In this document: in pieces, positions 16,933-24,811 of the stretch
Numbering within the stretch: position 1 is the stretch's first letter
Layout: every line of letters begins with the position of its first letter
Source of the DNA: Synechococcus sp. AG-683-C23
GTDB lineage: Bacteria > Cyanobacteriota > Cyanobacteriia > PCC-6307 > Cyanobiaceae
Length of the DNA: 64,000 nucleotides
Direction: 5' to 3'
Assembly (NCBI GenBank): GCA_003208835.1
Contig: QCVD01000006.1
Location: forward strand, 1-64,000
Notes under the pieces: generated by a model
What the model was told of the DNA's origin: nothing
The model's database searches: none
What the model saw: only the letters and a program-made list of their open reading frames with translations
Position numbers and translations under genes: made by a program

Positions 16933-17163
16933 ATGAGTTCAAACGCCGCAGCCCTTTACGCCCACATCAGCAGCAACCCAGAGCAAACACAAGCCCTGTT
17001 CCGCCAGGCCTTACAAGATCCCAGCGGCGCGATGGAGTCGATTTGTGGCCTTGGGGAGCAACTCGGGCTACCCGTAACCCCAGAGGATGTTCGACAACAT
17101 CTGGCCAGCCTTGACGACGACGACAGCAATCGATGGTTGGTGAAAGCCCGAGGCGGTCTTTAA
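16933..17163 (+). CDS. Nif11-leader-like small protein ending in Gly-Gly
   Basis: 76 residues from ATG 16933 (a GTG at 16918 is less likely). The layout A-LYAHISSNPEQTQALFRQA, then about a dozen residues, then LGEQLGLPVTPEDVRQHL resembles the Nif11 domain, in which a short helix, a DPE-type turn and a GF-x-T-x-E-E-L motif follow one another. It ends WLVKARGGL. Nif11-type leaders of ribosomal peptide precursors end in Gly-Gly followed by a core peptide; here the protein stops one residue after GG. It could therefore be a leader with no core, or a housekeeping Nif11 protein. The family call is by eye. It overlaps the convergent gene by four bases. Confidence 0.6.
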   Translation: MSSNAAALYAHISSNPEQTQALFRQALQDPSGAMESICGLGEQLGLPVTPEDVRQHLASLDDDDSNRWLVKARGGL

Positions 17164-17372
17164 AAGTGACGTTGATCACTCAAGGTTGAAGAGGCTGTCT
17201 GTGATTGGGCTGTCTGTGACAGGGCTGACCAACCCAACCGTGACACCTCATCACGTCGGGGTTGTCGCGGCTGGTAGCCACCGCCACCAGCCCAACTGAA
17301 GAACAGCAAGTAACTGACGATGGCAAGACCAGCTGCCACGACCAGAGCTACGAACTGCTCGAGTTTCAGCAC
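17160..17372 (-). CDS. Single-pass small membrane protein of unknown function
   Basis: A minus-strand frame open from 17429. I place the start at GTG 17372, which gives 70 residues and avoids overlap with the ABC-F gene start; ATGs at 17429 and 17426 would overlap it. It has one membrane helix, FVALVVAAGLAIVSYLLFF, close to the N-terminus, then GGGGYQPRQPRRDEVSRLGW and a Ser/Thr/Gln tail. The positive charges after the helix suggest an N-out or short-hairpin topology. I recognise no family. Start and reality are both moderately uncertain. Confidence 0.5.
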   Translation of the reverse strand: MLKLEQFVALVVAAGLAIVSYLLFFSWAGGGGYQPRQPRRDEVSRLGWSALSQTAQSQTASSTLSDQRHF

Positions 17373-17413
17373 GTTGTCGAAGCCATGGAAACGTTCCCAG
17401 TTTGCCGACAGGG

Positions 17414-19210
17414 ATGATGGATGCATCACGCTCCGGACCGTTGCTGAGACTCGAGCAAGTCAGCAAGATTTATCCCACCGGCGAAGTGCTGCGCAATGTG
17501 ACCTGGGAGGTCAAGCCAGGCGATCGCATTGGCCTCGTTGGTGTGAATGGAGCCGGCAAATCCACGCAAATGCGGCTCATCGCTGGCTTTGAAGAACCCA
17601 GTAGCGGACAAGTGGTTCGCCAAGGCTCTCCCCGCATCGCCTATCTCCAACAGGAATTCGATGTCGACCTCGAGAGGAGCGTCCGCGAAGAGCTCTTTCA
17701 GGCCTTTGGTGAGGCGGCGACGGTTCTGAATCGCCAGCGGGAAGTGGAAGAGGAGATGGGTTCTGAAAAAGCAGCCGACGATCCAGCCCATCTCGATGAG
17801 CTCATCGATGAGCTCGGACGGCTCCAAAGCCGCTTTGAGGGTCTACACGGCTATGAACTCGATGCTCGCATTGACAAATTGCTGCCGACCATTGGCTTTA
17901 GCTCTTCTGGTGCCGAGCGACCGGTGAAGGACTACTCAGGAGGCTGGCAGATGCGCATTGCCCTTGGAAAAATCCTTTTGCAAGACCCGGACTTACTGCT
18001 CCTGGATGAACCCACCAACCATCTTGATGTGGAGACCATCCAATGGCTCGAGGGATACCTACTGGAACAAAACGCTGCCCTGGTGGTGATCAGCCATGAC
18101 AGGACTTTTTTAGACCGGGTCTGCAACCAAATCGTGTCAACGGAGCGCGGCATCTCCCGCTCTTATCTCGGCAACTACACCGCCCACCTCGAGCTCAAAC
18201 AACTGGAGCAGCAGTCGACCCAAGCGGCCTTTGAACGCCAGCAGAAAGAAATCGCCAGCCAACAGGCTTACATTGATCGCTTCCGTGCCAGCGCCACCCG
18301 AAGCACTCAGGCCAAAAGCCGCGAGAAACAACTCGACAAAGTTGAGCTTGTTGAGGCCCCTGTGGAAAGCGTTTCCGGGCCAAGCTTTCGCTTCCCAGCA
18401 GCCCCACGATCTGGGGCGCAAGTTGCCGTTTTCGAGAATCTCACCCACAGCTATGGCGACAAAATTCTGTTCTTGGAAGCGGAACTAGAAGTTGAACGTG
18501 GCGACCGAGTTGCATTCGTTGGTCCCAATGGCGCAGGCAAGTCGACACTGCTGCGCCTTGTGATGGGAGCAGAAAGCCCCGATGAAGGGAGCGCCAAACT
18601 CGGCGAGCACAACGTTGTAGCGGGCTACTTCGAGCAAAACCAAGCGGAAGCGCTCGACCTCAACAAAACCGTGATCGACACGATGTATGAGGCCGTTCCC
18701 GACTGGACACAAACCCAGGTGCGCTCCTTGCTCGGTAGCTTCTGCTTAAGCAACGACAGCGTTTTCAAGGATGTTGGCAAACTCAGCGGTGGAGAGAAAG
18801 CACGTTTGGCCTTGGCGTTAATGCTGCTAAGCCCCTGCAATCTGCTGGTGCTGGATGAACCAACCAATCACCTCGACATCCCCGCTAAACAGATGCTGGA
18901 AGATGCATTAATGGCCTACGAAGGTGCTGCACTTCTGGTATCCCACGACCGCTATTTCATCTCCCGAGTCGCCAACAAAATCGTTGAACTGCGTGATGGA
19001 GAGCTCGTTCTTTATCGGGGTGATTACAACTACTACCTCGAGAAAAAACAAGAGGAAAGAGCTGACGCCCAAGAAAAAGAATTGGTTGCTCAACGAGAAG
19101 CCAAGAAAAAAACCAATCAAGACAAACAAAAGGCCCGTACCGCTCGAAAGAAAAAGTCGGCCAGAACCTCGGTCTCACCCCCACTTGGGGAAAAGTTCAC
19201 AGACTCTTAG
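17414..19210 (+). CDS. ABC-F family ATPase (translation factor type)
   Basis: Soluble twin-cassette ATPase without membrane domain, of the group that binds the ribosomal E-site. About 598 residues from ATG 17414 (ATG 17417 also possible; the TTG at 17402 is less likely). First cassette: Walker A GVNGAGKS (43-50), signature VKDYSGGWQMR, Walker B LLLLDEPTNHLD. Then an interdomain linker rich in Gln/Lys (about 240-310). Second cassette: Walker A FVGPNGAGKS near 370, signature KLSGGEKAR, Walker B LLVLDEPTNHLD. The C-terminus is a lysine-rich coiled coil (KKKTNQDKQKARTARKKK), as in Uup-like members. I cannot say which ABC-F subfamily it is. Confidence 0.92.
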   Translation: MMDASRSGPLLRLEQVSKIYPTGEVLRNVTWEVKPGDRIGLVGVNGAGKSTQMRLIAGFEEPSSGQVVRQGSPRIAYLQQEFDVDLERSVREELFQAFGEAATVLNRQREVEEEMGSEKAADDPAHLDELIDELGRLQSRFEGLHGYELDARIDKLLPTIGFSSSGAERPVKDYSGGWQMRIALGKILLQDPDLLLLDEPTNHLDVETIQWLEGYLLEQNAALVVISHDRTFLDRVCNQIVSTERGISRSYLGNYTAHLELKQLEQQSTQAAFERQQKEIASQQAYIDRFRASATRSTQAKSREKQLDKVELVEAPVESVSGPSFRFPAAPRSGAQVAVFENLTHSYGDKILFLEAELEVERGDRVAFVGPNGAGKSTLLRLVMGAESPDEGSAKLGEHNVVAGYFEQNQAEALDLNKTVIDTMYEAVPDWTQTQVRSLLGSFCLSNDSVFKDVGKLSGGEKARLALALMLLSPCNLLVLDEPTNHLDIPAKQMLEDALMAYEGAALLVSHDRYFISRVANKIVELRDGELVLYRGDYNYYLEKKQEERADAQEKELVAQREAKKKTNQDKQKARTARKKKSARTSVSPPLGEKFTDS

Positions 19211-19281
19211 GCAGGAAGACTTATTTCTGTTTACCGAATCAAATGATGTGCATAAGCTGACAAAACTAAACCTTAGACGCG

Positions 19282-19470
19282 ATGGCAATGGCTCTAGATC
19301 CTTTCTCCTCCACCCCCGGCATTGCCTCATCCATGACGGCATCGCAGCCCCACGAACAGACCTGGGACGCTGTCGAAACCTATTTTGAGTGCATCACAAC
19401 ATGCTCGCTGGATGACGGCGAGTGCATCACGCGCTGTGTTGAGCAGTTACGCGATTCCGACGAGGACTGA
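19282..19470 (+). CDS. Small acidic protein with a twin CX3C motif
   Basis: 62 residues from ATG 19282 (ATGs at 19288 and 19333 are alternatives; the last gives 45 residues). The core is TWDAVETYFECITTC then SLDDGECITRCVEQL: two C-x3-C pairs seven residues apart within predicted helices. That is the geometry of helical hairpins held by two disulfides, or of a metal site. No signal peptide, so it should be cytoplasmic. I recall short proteins of this kind in marine Synechococcus and Prochlorococcus, without a known function. It stands alone, 71 bases after the ABC-F gene and convergent to htrA. Confidence 0.7.
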   Translation: MAMALDPFSSTPGIASSMTASQPHEQTWDAVETYFECITTCSLDDGECITRCVEQLRDSDED

Positions 19471-19512
19471 TCTCGATCGCGCTAGCTATTTGACTCCAAT
19501 TCTAATCCCCCA

Positions 19513-20655
19513 TCAGCTCCGATCAAAAGACGACAAATCGACGGGCTTGAGTCGAACAACCTTTTGATCGTTGGCTCGGCGGATTTGAAGCGTCACAGTT
19601 TCCCCGACACCACGCCGCTCAATCGCACTCACCACTGCGGCTGGTCCTTCAACGGCTTGTCCATCAACTGCAGTGATGACATCGTCCACTTGCAGCCCTG
19701 CCTGGTCAGCTGGACCCATCTTTTGAATCGACCGAATCACGGCACCACTCAGCGCAGGTCCGCCCGGACGCTCTGCTGGGACCCGCGACAATCCAATCCC
19801 AATCACAGGGTGGCGTGCCTTTCCCGTGGCCACTAATTCTGAGGCGATGGCTTTCGCACGATTGATCGGGATCGCAAAACCCAAGCCTGCGCCAGGCCCG
19901 GAACGCACCAGGGTGTTAATGCCGATCACCTCGCCCTCGGCATTCAGCAGCGGGCCTCCAGAGTTTCCGGGATTAATCGCCGCATCCGTTTGGATGAGAT
20001 CGAGACGCTTGCCTGAGATCCCAAGCTGAGACACGTTTCGATTCAAATTGCTGATGATGCCGAGTGTCACCGTGTTTTCCAATCCATAGGGATTGCCAAC
20101 AGCAATCGCCCAATCCCCAACATTGAGACGATCGGAGTTTCCGAGAACGGCGACCGGCCACAAACCTTCGCCCTCCAATCGAACAACTGCCAAGTCAGTA
20201 AGGCGGTCTGTACCAATGACCCGTCCCTTCACACGACGTCCATCCGACAAACCAACCGTGAGCTCTTCTGCCCCCTCAACGACGTGGGCATTCGTCAGGA
20301 GCAGTCCCCGGGAATCAAACAACACTCCACTGCCTTGACCTCGCTGCACCCGTGAACGCGATGGAGCCCCCCCAGGCATTCCAAAGAAGTTCCGAAACAA
20401 CGGATTGAGCCGGATGCCCTCCGGCAACCCAGACAGGTTGGGGCTTTGCATCGTCCGGGACGTTTCCAGCGTGACAACGGCAGGTCCACTGCGTTTCACC
20501 GCTGATGCCACGAAGGATGTACGGGGAAAAGCCTCTCGGGCACTGACAGGAGGGTGTGGTATGAGCAGCGGAAGCACCGACATCCCGCTCGCCAATGCAC
20601 CTCCAACCAACGCAGACGTAACAAAAGAGCGCGTGCGATCGGACACCACGTACAT
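19513..20655 (-). CDS. HtrA/Deg-family serine protease
   Basis: Periplasmic or thylakoid-lumen quality-control protease. 380 residues from ATG 20655; a GTG-initiated longer form from 20754 adds a tail that does not look like an export signal. N-terminal hydrophobic segment at about 12-35 ends in PVSAREAF, a possible signal peptide. The trypsin-like domain has all three catalytic residues: His124 in TNAHV, Asp154 in TDLAVV, Ser232 in NPGNSGGP. One PDZ domain follows (IGIGLSRVP ... GPADQAGLQVDDVITAVDG). Single PDZ and length match cyanobacterial HhoA/HhoB/HtrA; I cannot choose between these paralogues. Confidence 0.92.
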   Translation of the reverse strand: MYVVSDRTRSFVTSALVGGALASGMSVLPLLIPHPPVSAREAFPRTSFVASAVKRSGPAVVTLETSRTMQSPNLSGLPEGIRLNPLFRNFFGMPGGAPSRSRVQRGQGSGVLFDSRGLLLTNAHVVEGAEELTVGLSDGRRVKGRVIGTDRLTDLAVVRLEGEGLWPVAVLGNSDRLNVGDWAIAVGNPYGLENTVTLGIISNLNRNVSQLGISGKRLDLIQTDAAINPGNSGGPLLNAEGEVIGINTLVRSGPGAGLGFAIPINRAKAIASELVATGKARHPVIGIGLSRVPAERPGGPALSGAVIRSIQKMGPADQAGLQVDDVITAVDGQAVEGPAAVVSAIERRGVGETVTLQIRRANDQKVVRLKPVDLSSFDRS

Positions 20656-20790
20656 CCCTGTATGACATTGCGCTGACGCTACGCATTTCAGCGAGAGGAA
20701 GCCAGGGAAGATGAAATTTGACCTGTGACTGAGTGCAACCCGTGCCCAATTCACGCCAGGATGAGGGGGTCGGAACGATCTGGCTCAACG

Positions 20791-21048
20791 ATGCTCAGCG
20801 CTCTGTTTCCCCTCTTCTACGGGACAGTTTTGGTAGCCCTGCTTTGGCAAGCCTTCCGCGTGATGGGCAAGGGATTCCGTGCAGCGAGCGGCCCTATCGG
20901 CGAACCGAATGACCGCACTGGACGCCTCACAGTGCATCCTGAACTGCTGGACAGCGATGGGCGCATTACCAACGAAGACTTACTGACCGTTCGCTTTAGC
21001 GGCAACGATGACGGGGAAACCGAGACCGAAGGGCACGGCACTGAATAA
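20791..21048 (+). CDS. DUF2973-like small membrane protein
   Basis: 85 residues from ATG 20791; the longer reading from 20725 overlaps the htrA promoter region and is less likely. One N-terminal membrane helix, LFPLFYGTVLVALLWQAF, then a cytoplasmic tail with DRTGRLTVHPELLDSDGRIT and EDLLTVRFSG. This tail motif is what I associate with the cyanobacterial DUF2973 family, of unknown function. Divergent from htrA, with 135 bases between the two starts. It is followed after one base by another conserved hypothetical gene. Confidence 0.75.
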   Translation: MLSALFPLFYGTVLVALLWQAFRVMGKGFRAASGPIGEPNDRTGRLTVHPELLDSDGRITNEDLLTVRFSGNDDGETETEGHGTE

Positions 21049-21049
21049 G

Positions 21050-21466
21050 TTGGTAACTAAGAGTCGATCAGGGGTCGTCCGAGTGGATCAAAGAACACGC
21101 ATCGTCGCCGCGGTGATGAAGGGCATGAAATTGCCTCCCAGGTTCCGATTGCGACTGGTCAAAGAGGATCCGGTTCGCTTGGAATTGAGTGTCACGCCGG
21201 CTTATGGCAAAGACCCAATCATCGTGGGGATTGTTGAATCGCTCGACCTGGTGGCACGACGTGACCGGGAAGGTCGAATTCCACGGGATTTACAGGGCAC
21301 TTGGGACTGGACCGTGCGCCATGGCCAAGTCAGCACTGGTGGCTGGAACCCATATCTCAAAGAAGCCCTGCAAACCATGTTTGAAACGGGCCTTCCGGCG
21401 ATTGTGTTCGAAGAACTCACCGGTGAGGAGTACCACCCGGTCGATGGCACACGCCATGTGCGTTAA
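21050..21466 (+). CDS. Conserved hypothetical protein
   Basis: 138 residues if translation begins at TTG 21050, directly after the preceding stop; ATG 21008 would overlap the previous gene by 41 bases, and in-frame ATGs near 21115 would give a shorter protein. Basic N-terminus (TRIVAAVMKGMKLPPRFRLRL), then a mixed alpha/beta region with DPIIVGIVESLDLVARR, DLQGTWDWTVRHGQVSTGGW and a final TGLPAIVFEELTGEEYHP. No motif that I can assign to an enzyme. Tight spacing with the DUF2973-like gene suggests one transcript. Confidence 0.65.
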   Translation: MVTKSRSGVVRVDQRTRIVAAVMKGMKLPPRFRLRLVKEDPVRLELSVTPAYGKDPIIVGIVESLDLVARRDREGRIPRDLQGTWDWTVRHGQVSTGGWNPYLKEALQTMFETGLPAIVFEELTGEEYHPVDGTRHVR

Positions 21467-21573
21467 CGGTCCCAGTGCATCAACCCGTTGATTAGGTGAG
21501 TGGGTTAGGTGAGTTGATTTGATGAACGGATTCGCACGTGTAAAGGCGTGCGAATGACAACAGACAACTGGCC

Positions 21574-21723
21574 ATGCCGAGGCCTAAAACAATTCAATCC
21601 TTCTCTCAAAATTCGACCATGGGCAATCTCTCCATGTCGATGGGCCCCTTGGTTCGGTTATTTACGGCCATCGGCGCCATTAGCAGCCTGGCCATGCTCG
21701 CTCTGCTGAACCTGCACCACTGA
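21574..21723 (+). CDS. Possible very small membrane protein (49 residues)
   Basis: ATG 21574 opens 49 codons; a second ATG at 21619 would give 34 residues beginning MGNLSMSMGPLVRL. The C-terminal half is a single hydrophobic helix, LFTAIGAISSLAMLALLNL, ending in LHH, the layout of small thylakoid or cytoplasmic membrane subunits. I do not recognise it as any known photosystem, cytochrome b6f or NDH subunit. It is 16 bases upstream of the hrpB start. Support is limited to composition and position. Confidence 0.4.
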   Translation: MPRPKTIQSFSQNSTMGNLSMSMGPLVRLFTAIGAISSLAMLALLNLHH

Positions 21724-21739
21724 TGGCTCCCAAGACGAC

Positions 21740-24241
21740 TTGACGGATTTTCCAATTGATCCGCTGCTTCCAACGATCTGCCAGCAGATCAAACCCGGAA
21801 GCACCTTGCTCCTTCAGGCACCTCCAGGAGCAGGGAAAACAACGCGCGTTCCTTTGGCCTTAATTGGTGCCCTGACACCCATGGGTGCCGAAATCACGCG
21901 ATCAGGACGCGTGTTGATGGTTGAACCACGACGGTTAGCCACGCGAGCAGCGGCCACGCGACTGGCTGAATCACTGGCTGAGCCGCTAGGCCAACGGATT
22001 GGCTACGCCATGCGCGGGGAGCAGAAACGTTCTGCCAAGACCCAGGTCGAAGTGGTCACTGATGGGCTTTTTCTTCGACGTCTTCAAGCGGATCCTTCGC
22101 TTGAGGGGGTGGCGTGCGTTCTCTTCGATGAATTCCATGAGCGCCGCAAAGATGCAGATCTCGCCCTTGCACTTTTGAGGGAAGCCATACCAGTGCTGCG
22201 ACCCGACTTGGCCTTGGTGCTGATGTCGGCAACGCTGGATCTTTCGGATTTGCGCGACCGGCTTCCCCAAGCCGTTGTTTTAGAGAGTGCGGGGCGTTGT
22301 TATCCCGTCGAAACCCATCACCAAAGAGCGCGGGAGAACGAATCCCTCCCCCGTCAGGTCCTGCGTGCCCTTGAACACCATGCGCTGACGTTGCCGCAGG
22401 GCAGCGGAGCGTTGGTTTTCCTTCCAGGCCTGCGTGAGATCGAACGCTGCCGCACCCTGCTCAGCGAAGCCAATGCGCTTCAGCGCTGGCGCATTGCCAT
22501 CCTTCACGGACAACTCCCCCTCGAAAGCCAAAGCGCTGCCTTGCGGCGTTGCGGTCCGGAGCATGACGGCACCGTGATCTTGGCCAGTGGAATAGCCGAA
22601 AGCTCGATCACGATCGACGGCGTTCGGGTTGTGATCGATAGCGGACTCAGTCGACAGCTCCGCTACGACCCAAACACCGGCATGGAGGGATTAGAAACTG
22701 TTCCCAGCAGCCTGGCAAGCGCCGAACAGCGTCGAGGCAGAGCTGGCCGTCAAAGCCCCGGGCAATGCGTCCGTCTGTGGTCGCTCGCCGAGCAACAACG
22801 CCGGCCTAATTTCAGCCCACCTGAGCTCCTTCTGACAGATCCCCAACCCATTTTGATGGAGCTCGCCCAATGGGGAGCGGGTCTGGGCAAGGACCTGCCC
22901 TGGCTCGATGCCCCTCCACAAGCAGCGATGCAGGAAGGTCTTTCAGACCTCCAATCCTTGGGACTGCTGCAGCCCAATGGGCAGCTCAGCTCTCGCGGAC
23001 GACAACTTTCCACATTGGGAGTTCACCCACGCCTTGGGCTGTTGATGCTGGAGGCCCGAGGACGCGGCTGTTCCCAACTCGGTTGCGATATAGCGGCGCT
23101 CCTGAGCGAGCGAGATCCCCTCGCCAGTCGCGACGCAGGCTGCGATCTCGAAGCACGACTCAGCGTTATTGGCCAACACCGGTCCCTTCGTGAACGCAGT
23201 CGGCAACTTCACCAGCAACTCGATCGGCTCGGTCCAGCGACACCGGAAGACAACCGTCGCCCGAATGCGGCTGAACTGGTGTTATGTGCTTTTCCACAAT
23301 GGTTGGCCCAAGAACGGCCTGGCCAAGCAGGGCGCTACCTCTTACGCCAGGGACGCGGGGCCGTCCTTTCGCCCCAAGACCCGCTGCGGGGAAGTCCTGC
23401 CCTCGCTGTGGCTCGAGTGGATACTGGAGGGCGCGACACCTCGATTCAGCTCGCGATTCCCATCGATCCCTCCCTGCTTGAAACCATCGGGGAGCGTGAG
23501 GGCACCTGGATCGACAGTGTGAGCTGGGATACGTCTCGACAACAAGTCAAAGCAGAACGATTGCTCAAACTTGGAGACCTTGTCTTGCGCCGGACACGCC
23601 AGAGCGCACCAAGCCCTGAACAATGCCAAGCCTTGCTGTTGAAGGCTTTACAAGAAGCTGACAGTCTCGAAGCGCTGCCATGGACTGCGTTCAATCAACA
23701 GCTGAGACAACGGCTCAGCTGGATGCACCGCCATTACGGCCAGCCCTGGCCAGCACGAGACACGGACACCCTGCTTCATGACACCGCTTGGCTCGCAGCG
23801 TCCCTGCTGGGCTGCCAAAGCTGGCGCGATGTTTCTTCAGCGATGTTGGACGAAGCCTTGTGGGGAGACCTGAGCTGGCCTGAGCGACAACGTCTCGATC
23901 AGCTTCTACCGCAACGCATTGCGATTCCCTCCGGACGGCAAGCCATGTTGCGTTACGACGATGAGGAGGTTGTTCTCCCCGTGAAATTGCAAGAGATGTT
24001 TGGCGGAAAACAAGGCCCTCATGTGCTGGGAGGGGAGGTGCCCGTCACCCTCGAATTGCTCTCCCCTGCAGGGCGACCACTGCAACGAACGCGGGATCTA
24101 GAAGGGTTTTGGAAGGGCAGCTATGCCGATGTACGCCGAGAGATGCGTGGCCGCTACCCGAAACATCCATGGCCCGACGATCCAATCCAGGCAGCTCCGA
24201 CGGCATTCACGAAACGAAAACAACAGCAGCAACAGGGCTAA
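21740..24241 (+). CDS. hrpB: ATP-dependent RNA helicase HrpB
   Basis: DEAH-box helicase of 833 residues, a normal HrpB length. Motif I is APPGAGKTT (27-35); motif II LFDEFHERR near 130 has the family's DEFH in place of DEAH; motif III is LMSATLD; motif VI SAEQRRGRAGRQSPG. A winged-helix/ratchet region and the HrpB-specific C-terminal domain (around 700-830, with LPVKLQEMFG and LLSPAGRPLQRTRDL) complete it. Cellular role is not well defined; mRNA processing has been suggested for E. coli HrpB. TTG start chosen because it gives the standard N-terminus and no ATG lies nearby. Confidence 0.93.
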   Translation: MTDFPIDPLLPTICQQIKPGSTLLLQAPPGAGKTTRVPLALIGALTPMGAEITRSGRVLMVEPRRLATRAAATRLAESLAEPLGQRIGYAMRGEQKRSAKTQVEVVTDGLFLRRLQADPSLEGVACVLFDEFHERRKDADLALALLREAIPVLRPDLALVLMSATLDLSDLRDRLPQAVVLESAGRCYPVETHHQRARENESLPRQVLRALEHHALTLPQGSGALVFLPGLREIERCRTLLSEANALQRWRIAILHGQLPLESQSAALRRCGPEHDGTVILASGIAESSITIDGVRVVIDSGLSRQLRYDPNTGMEGLETVPSSLASAEQRRGRAGRQSPGQCVRLWSLAEQQRRPNFSPPELLLTDPQPILMELAQWGAGLGKDLPWLDAPPQAAMQEGLSDLQSLGLLQPNGQLSSRGRQLSTLGVHPRLGLLMLEARGRGCSQLGCDIAALLSERDPLASRDAGCDLEARLSVIGQHRSLRERSRQLHQQLDRLGPATPEDNRRPNAAELVLCAFPQWLAQERPGQAGRYLLRQGRGAVLSPQDPLRGSPALAVARVDTGGRDTSIQLAIPIDPSLLETIGEREGTWIDSVSWDTSRQQVKAERLLKLGDLVLRRTRQSAPSPEQCQALLLKALQEADSLEALPWTAFNQQLRQRLSWMHRHYGQPWPARDTDTLLHDTAWLAASLLGCQSWRDVSSAMLDEALWGDLSWPERQRLDQLLPQRIAIPSGRQAMLRYDDEEVVLPVKLQEMFGGKQGPHVLGGEVPVTLELLSPAGRPLQRTRDLEGFWKGSYADVRREMRGRYPKHPWPDDPIQAAPTAFTKRKQQQQQG

Positions 24242-24330
24242 GGGAACAGATCCCGTTTTTCGTAGCCGTCACGACTGGCAACAAAACTCCATGGTTTGTT
24301 ACATTGAGTGCATCCAACCGCTTTAATCCC

Positions 24331-24471
24331 ATGTCCGACAACGCACGCTTCGGTTTCGTCAACTTCGCTGAGACTTGGAATGGCCGTCTCGCCATGCTCG
24401 GCTTCGTCATCGGCCTCGGTACCGAGCTGCTGACCGGCCAAGGCATCCTGACCCAAATCGGCCTCAGCTGA
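24331..24471 (+). CDS. hli: High-light-inducible protein (single-helix chlorophyll a/b-binding-like)
   Basis: 46 residues in the thylakoid membrane. Signature ETWNGRLAMLGFVIGLG is the chlorophyll-binding helix, with Glu and Asn as Mg ligands and the RLAMLGF turn; it continues into TELLTGQGILTQIGLS, the short form's end. These proteins bind chlorophyll and carotenoid and protect photosystem assembly under excess light. ATG 24331 is chosen because only this start gives a typical HLIP N-terminus (MSDNARFGFVNFA). A strong terminator follows, so it is likely a monocistronic, stress-regulated gene. Confidence 0.93.
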   Translation: MSDNARFGFVNFAETWNGRLAMLGFVIGLGTELLTGQGILTQIGLS

Positions 24472-24498
24472 TCAACCTGACCGACCTCGGTCGTCAAA

Positions 24499-24527
24499 AG
24501 CCCTCCAGCAAGCTGGAGGGCTTTTTT
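24499..24527 (+). terminator. Rho-independent terminator of hli
   Basis: AGCCCTCCAGC and GCTGGAGGGCT form an 11-base perfect stem around AA, followed by six T. Begins 27 bases after the hli stop. Confidence 0.92.
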
Positions 24528-24541
24528 GATGGACATTCGCT

Positions 24542-24611
24542 GTTCGCATCTAATGGTTCATATCTATTGGTCCACATCGAATGGTTCACGTCTAATGGTT
24601 CAAAGTGGACG
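24542..24611. repeat. Imperfect 14-base tandem repeat, about five copies
   Basis: Consecutive units: GTTCGCATCTAATG, GTTCATATCTATTG, GTCCACATCGAATG, GTTCACGTCTAATG, and a diverged GTTCAAAGTGGACG that runs into the next gene's start region. Units differ from a GTTCAcaTCTAATG consensus by one to three bases. It lies between the hli terminator and a small membrane protein gene. Confidence 0.8.
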
Positions 24612-24613
24612 CA

Positions 24614-24811
24614 ATGACAGCTGCTGTTTTGGCTTCCTTTTACGTCAAAAACCGACGCGATGGCTCCCGGTTGCTCAGCAGCGCCTTAGTGATTTTCACC
24701 ATTGCCATCACACAGCACCAAACAACCTGGGGGGTTGTGGTGGCATCAATCAGCGGTTTGGTTTGCCTGTACTGGGGATTCGCCTACAGCAAACTTGACC
24801 TTGAGCGCTGA
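24614..24811 (+). CDS. Small two-helix membrane protein of unknown function
   Basis: 65 residues from ATG 24614 (GTG 24605 adds three). Two membrane segments: SALVIFTIAITQHQTTW and GVVVASISGLVCLYWGFAY, separated by a short loop, with a basic N-terminal part (VKNRRDGSRLL). Ends KLDLER. I recognise no family. Its 3' end overlaps the TTG start chosen for xseA by about 10 bases, so translation of xseA may depend on it. The 14-base repeat array lies directly upstream and reaches into its probable ribosome-binding region. Confidence 0.65.
   Translation: MTAAVLASFYVKNRRDGSRLLSSALVIFTIAITQHQTTWGVVVASISGLVCLYWGFAYSKLDLER

Noticed and set aside
17372-17429. Longer N-terminus for the single-helix membrane protein
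   Set aside because: Starts at 17429 or 17426 would overlap the divergent ABC-F start, and the extra residues show no sign of a signal or helix.
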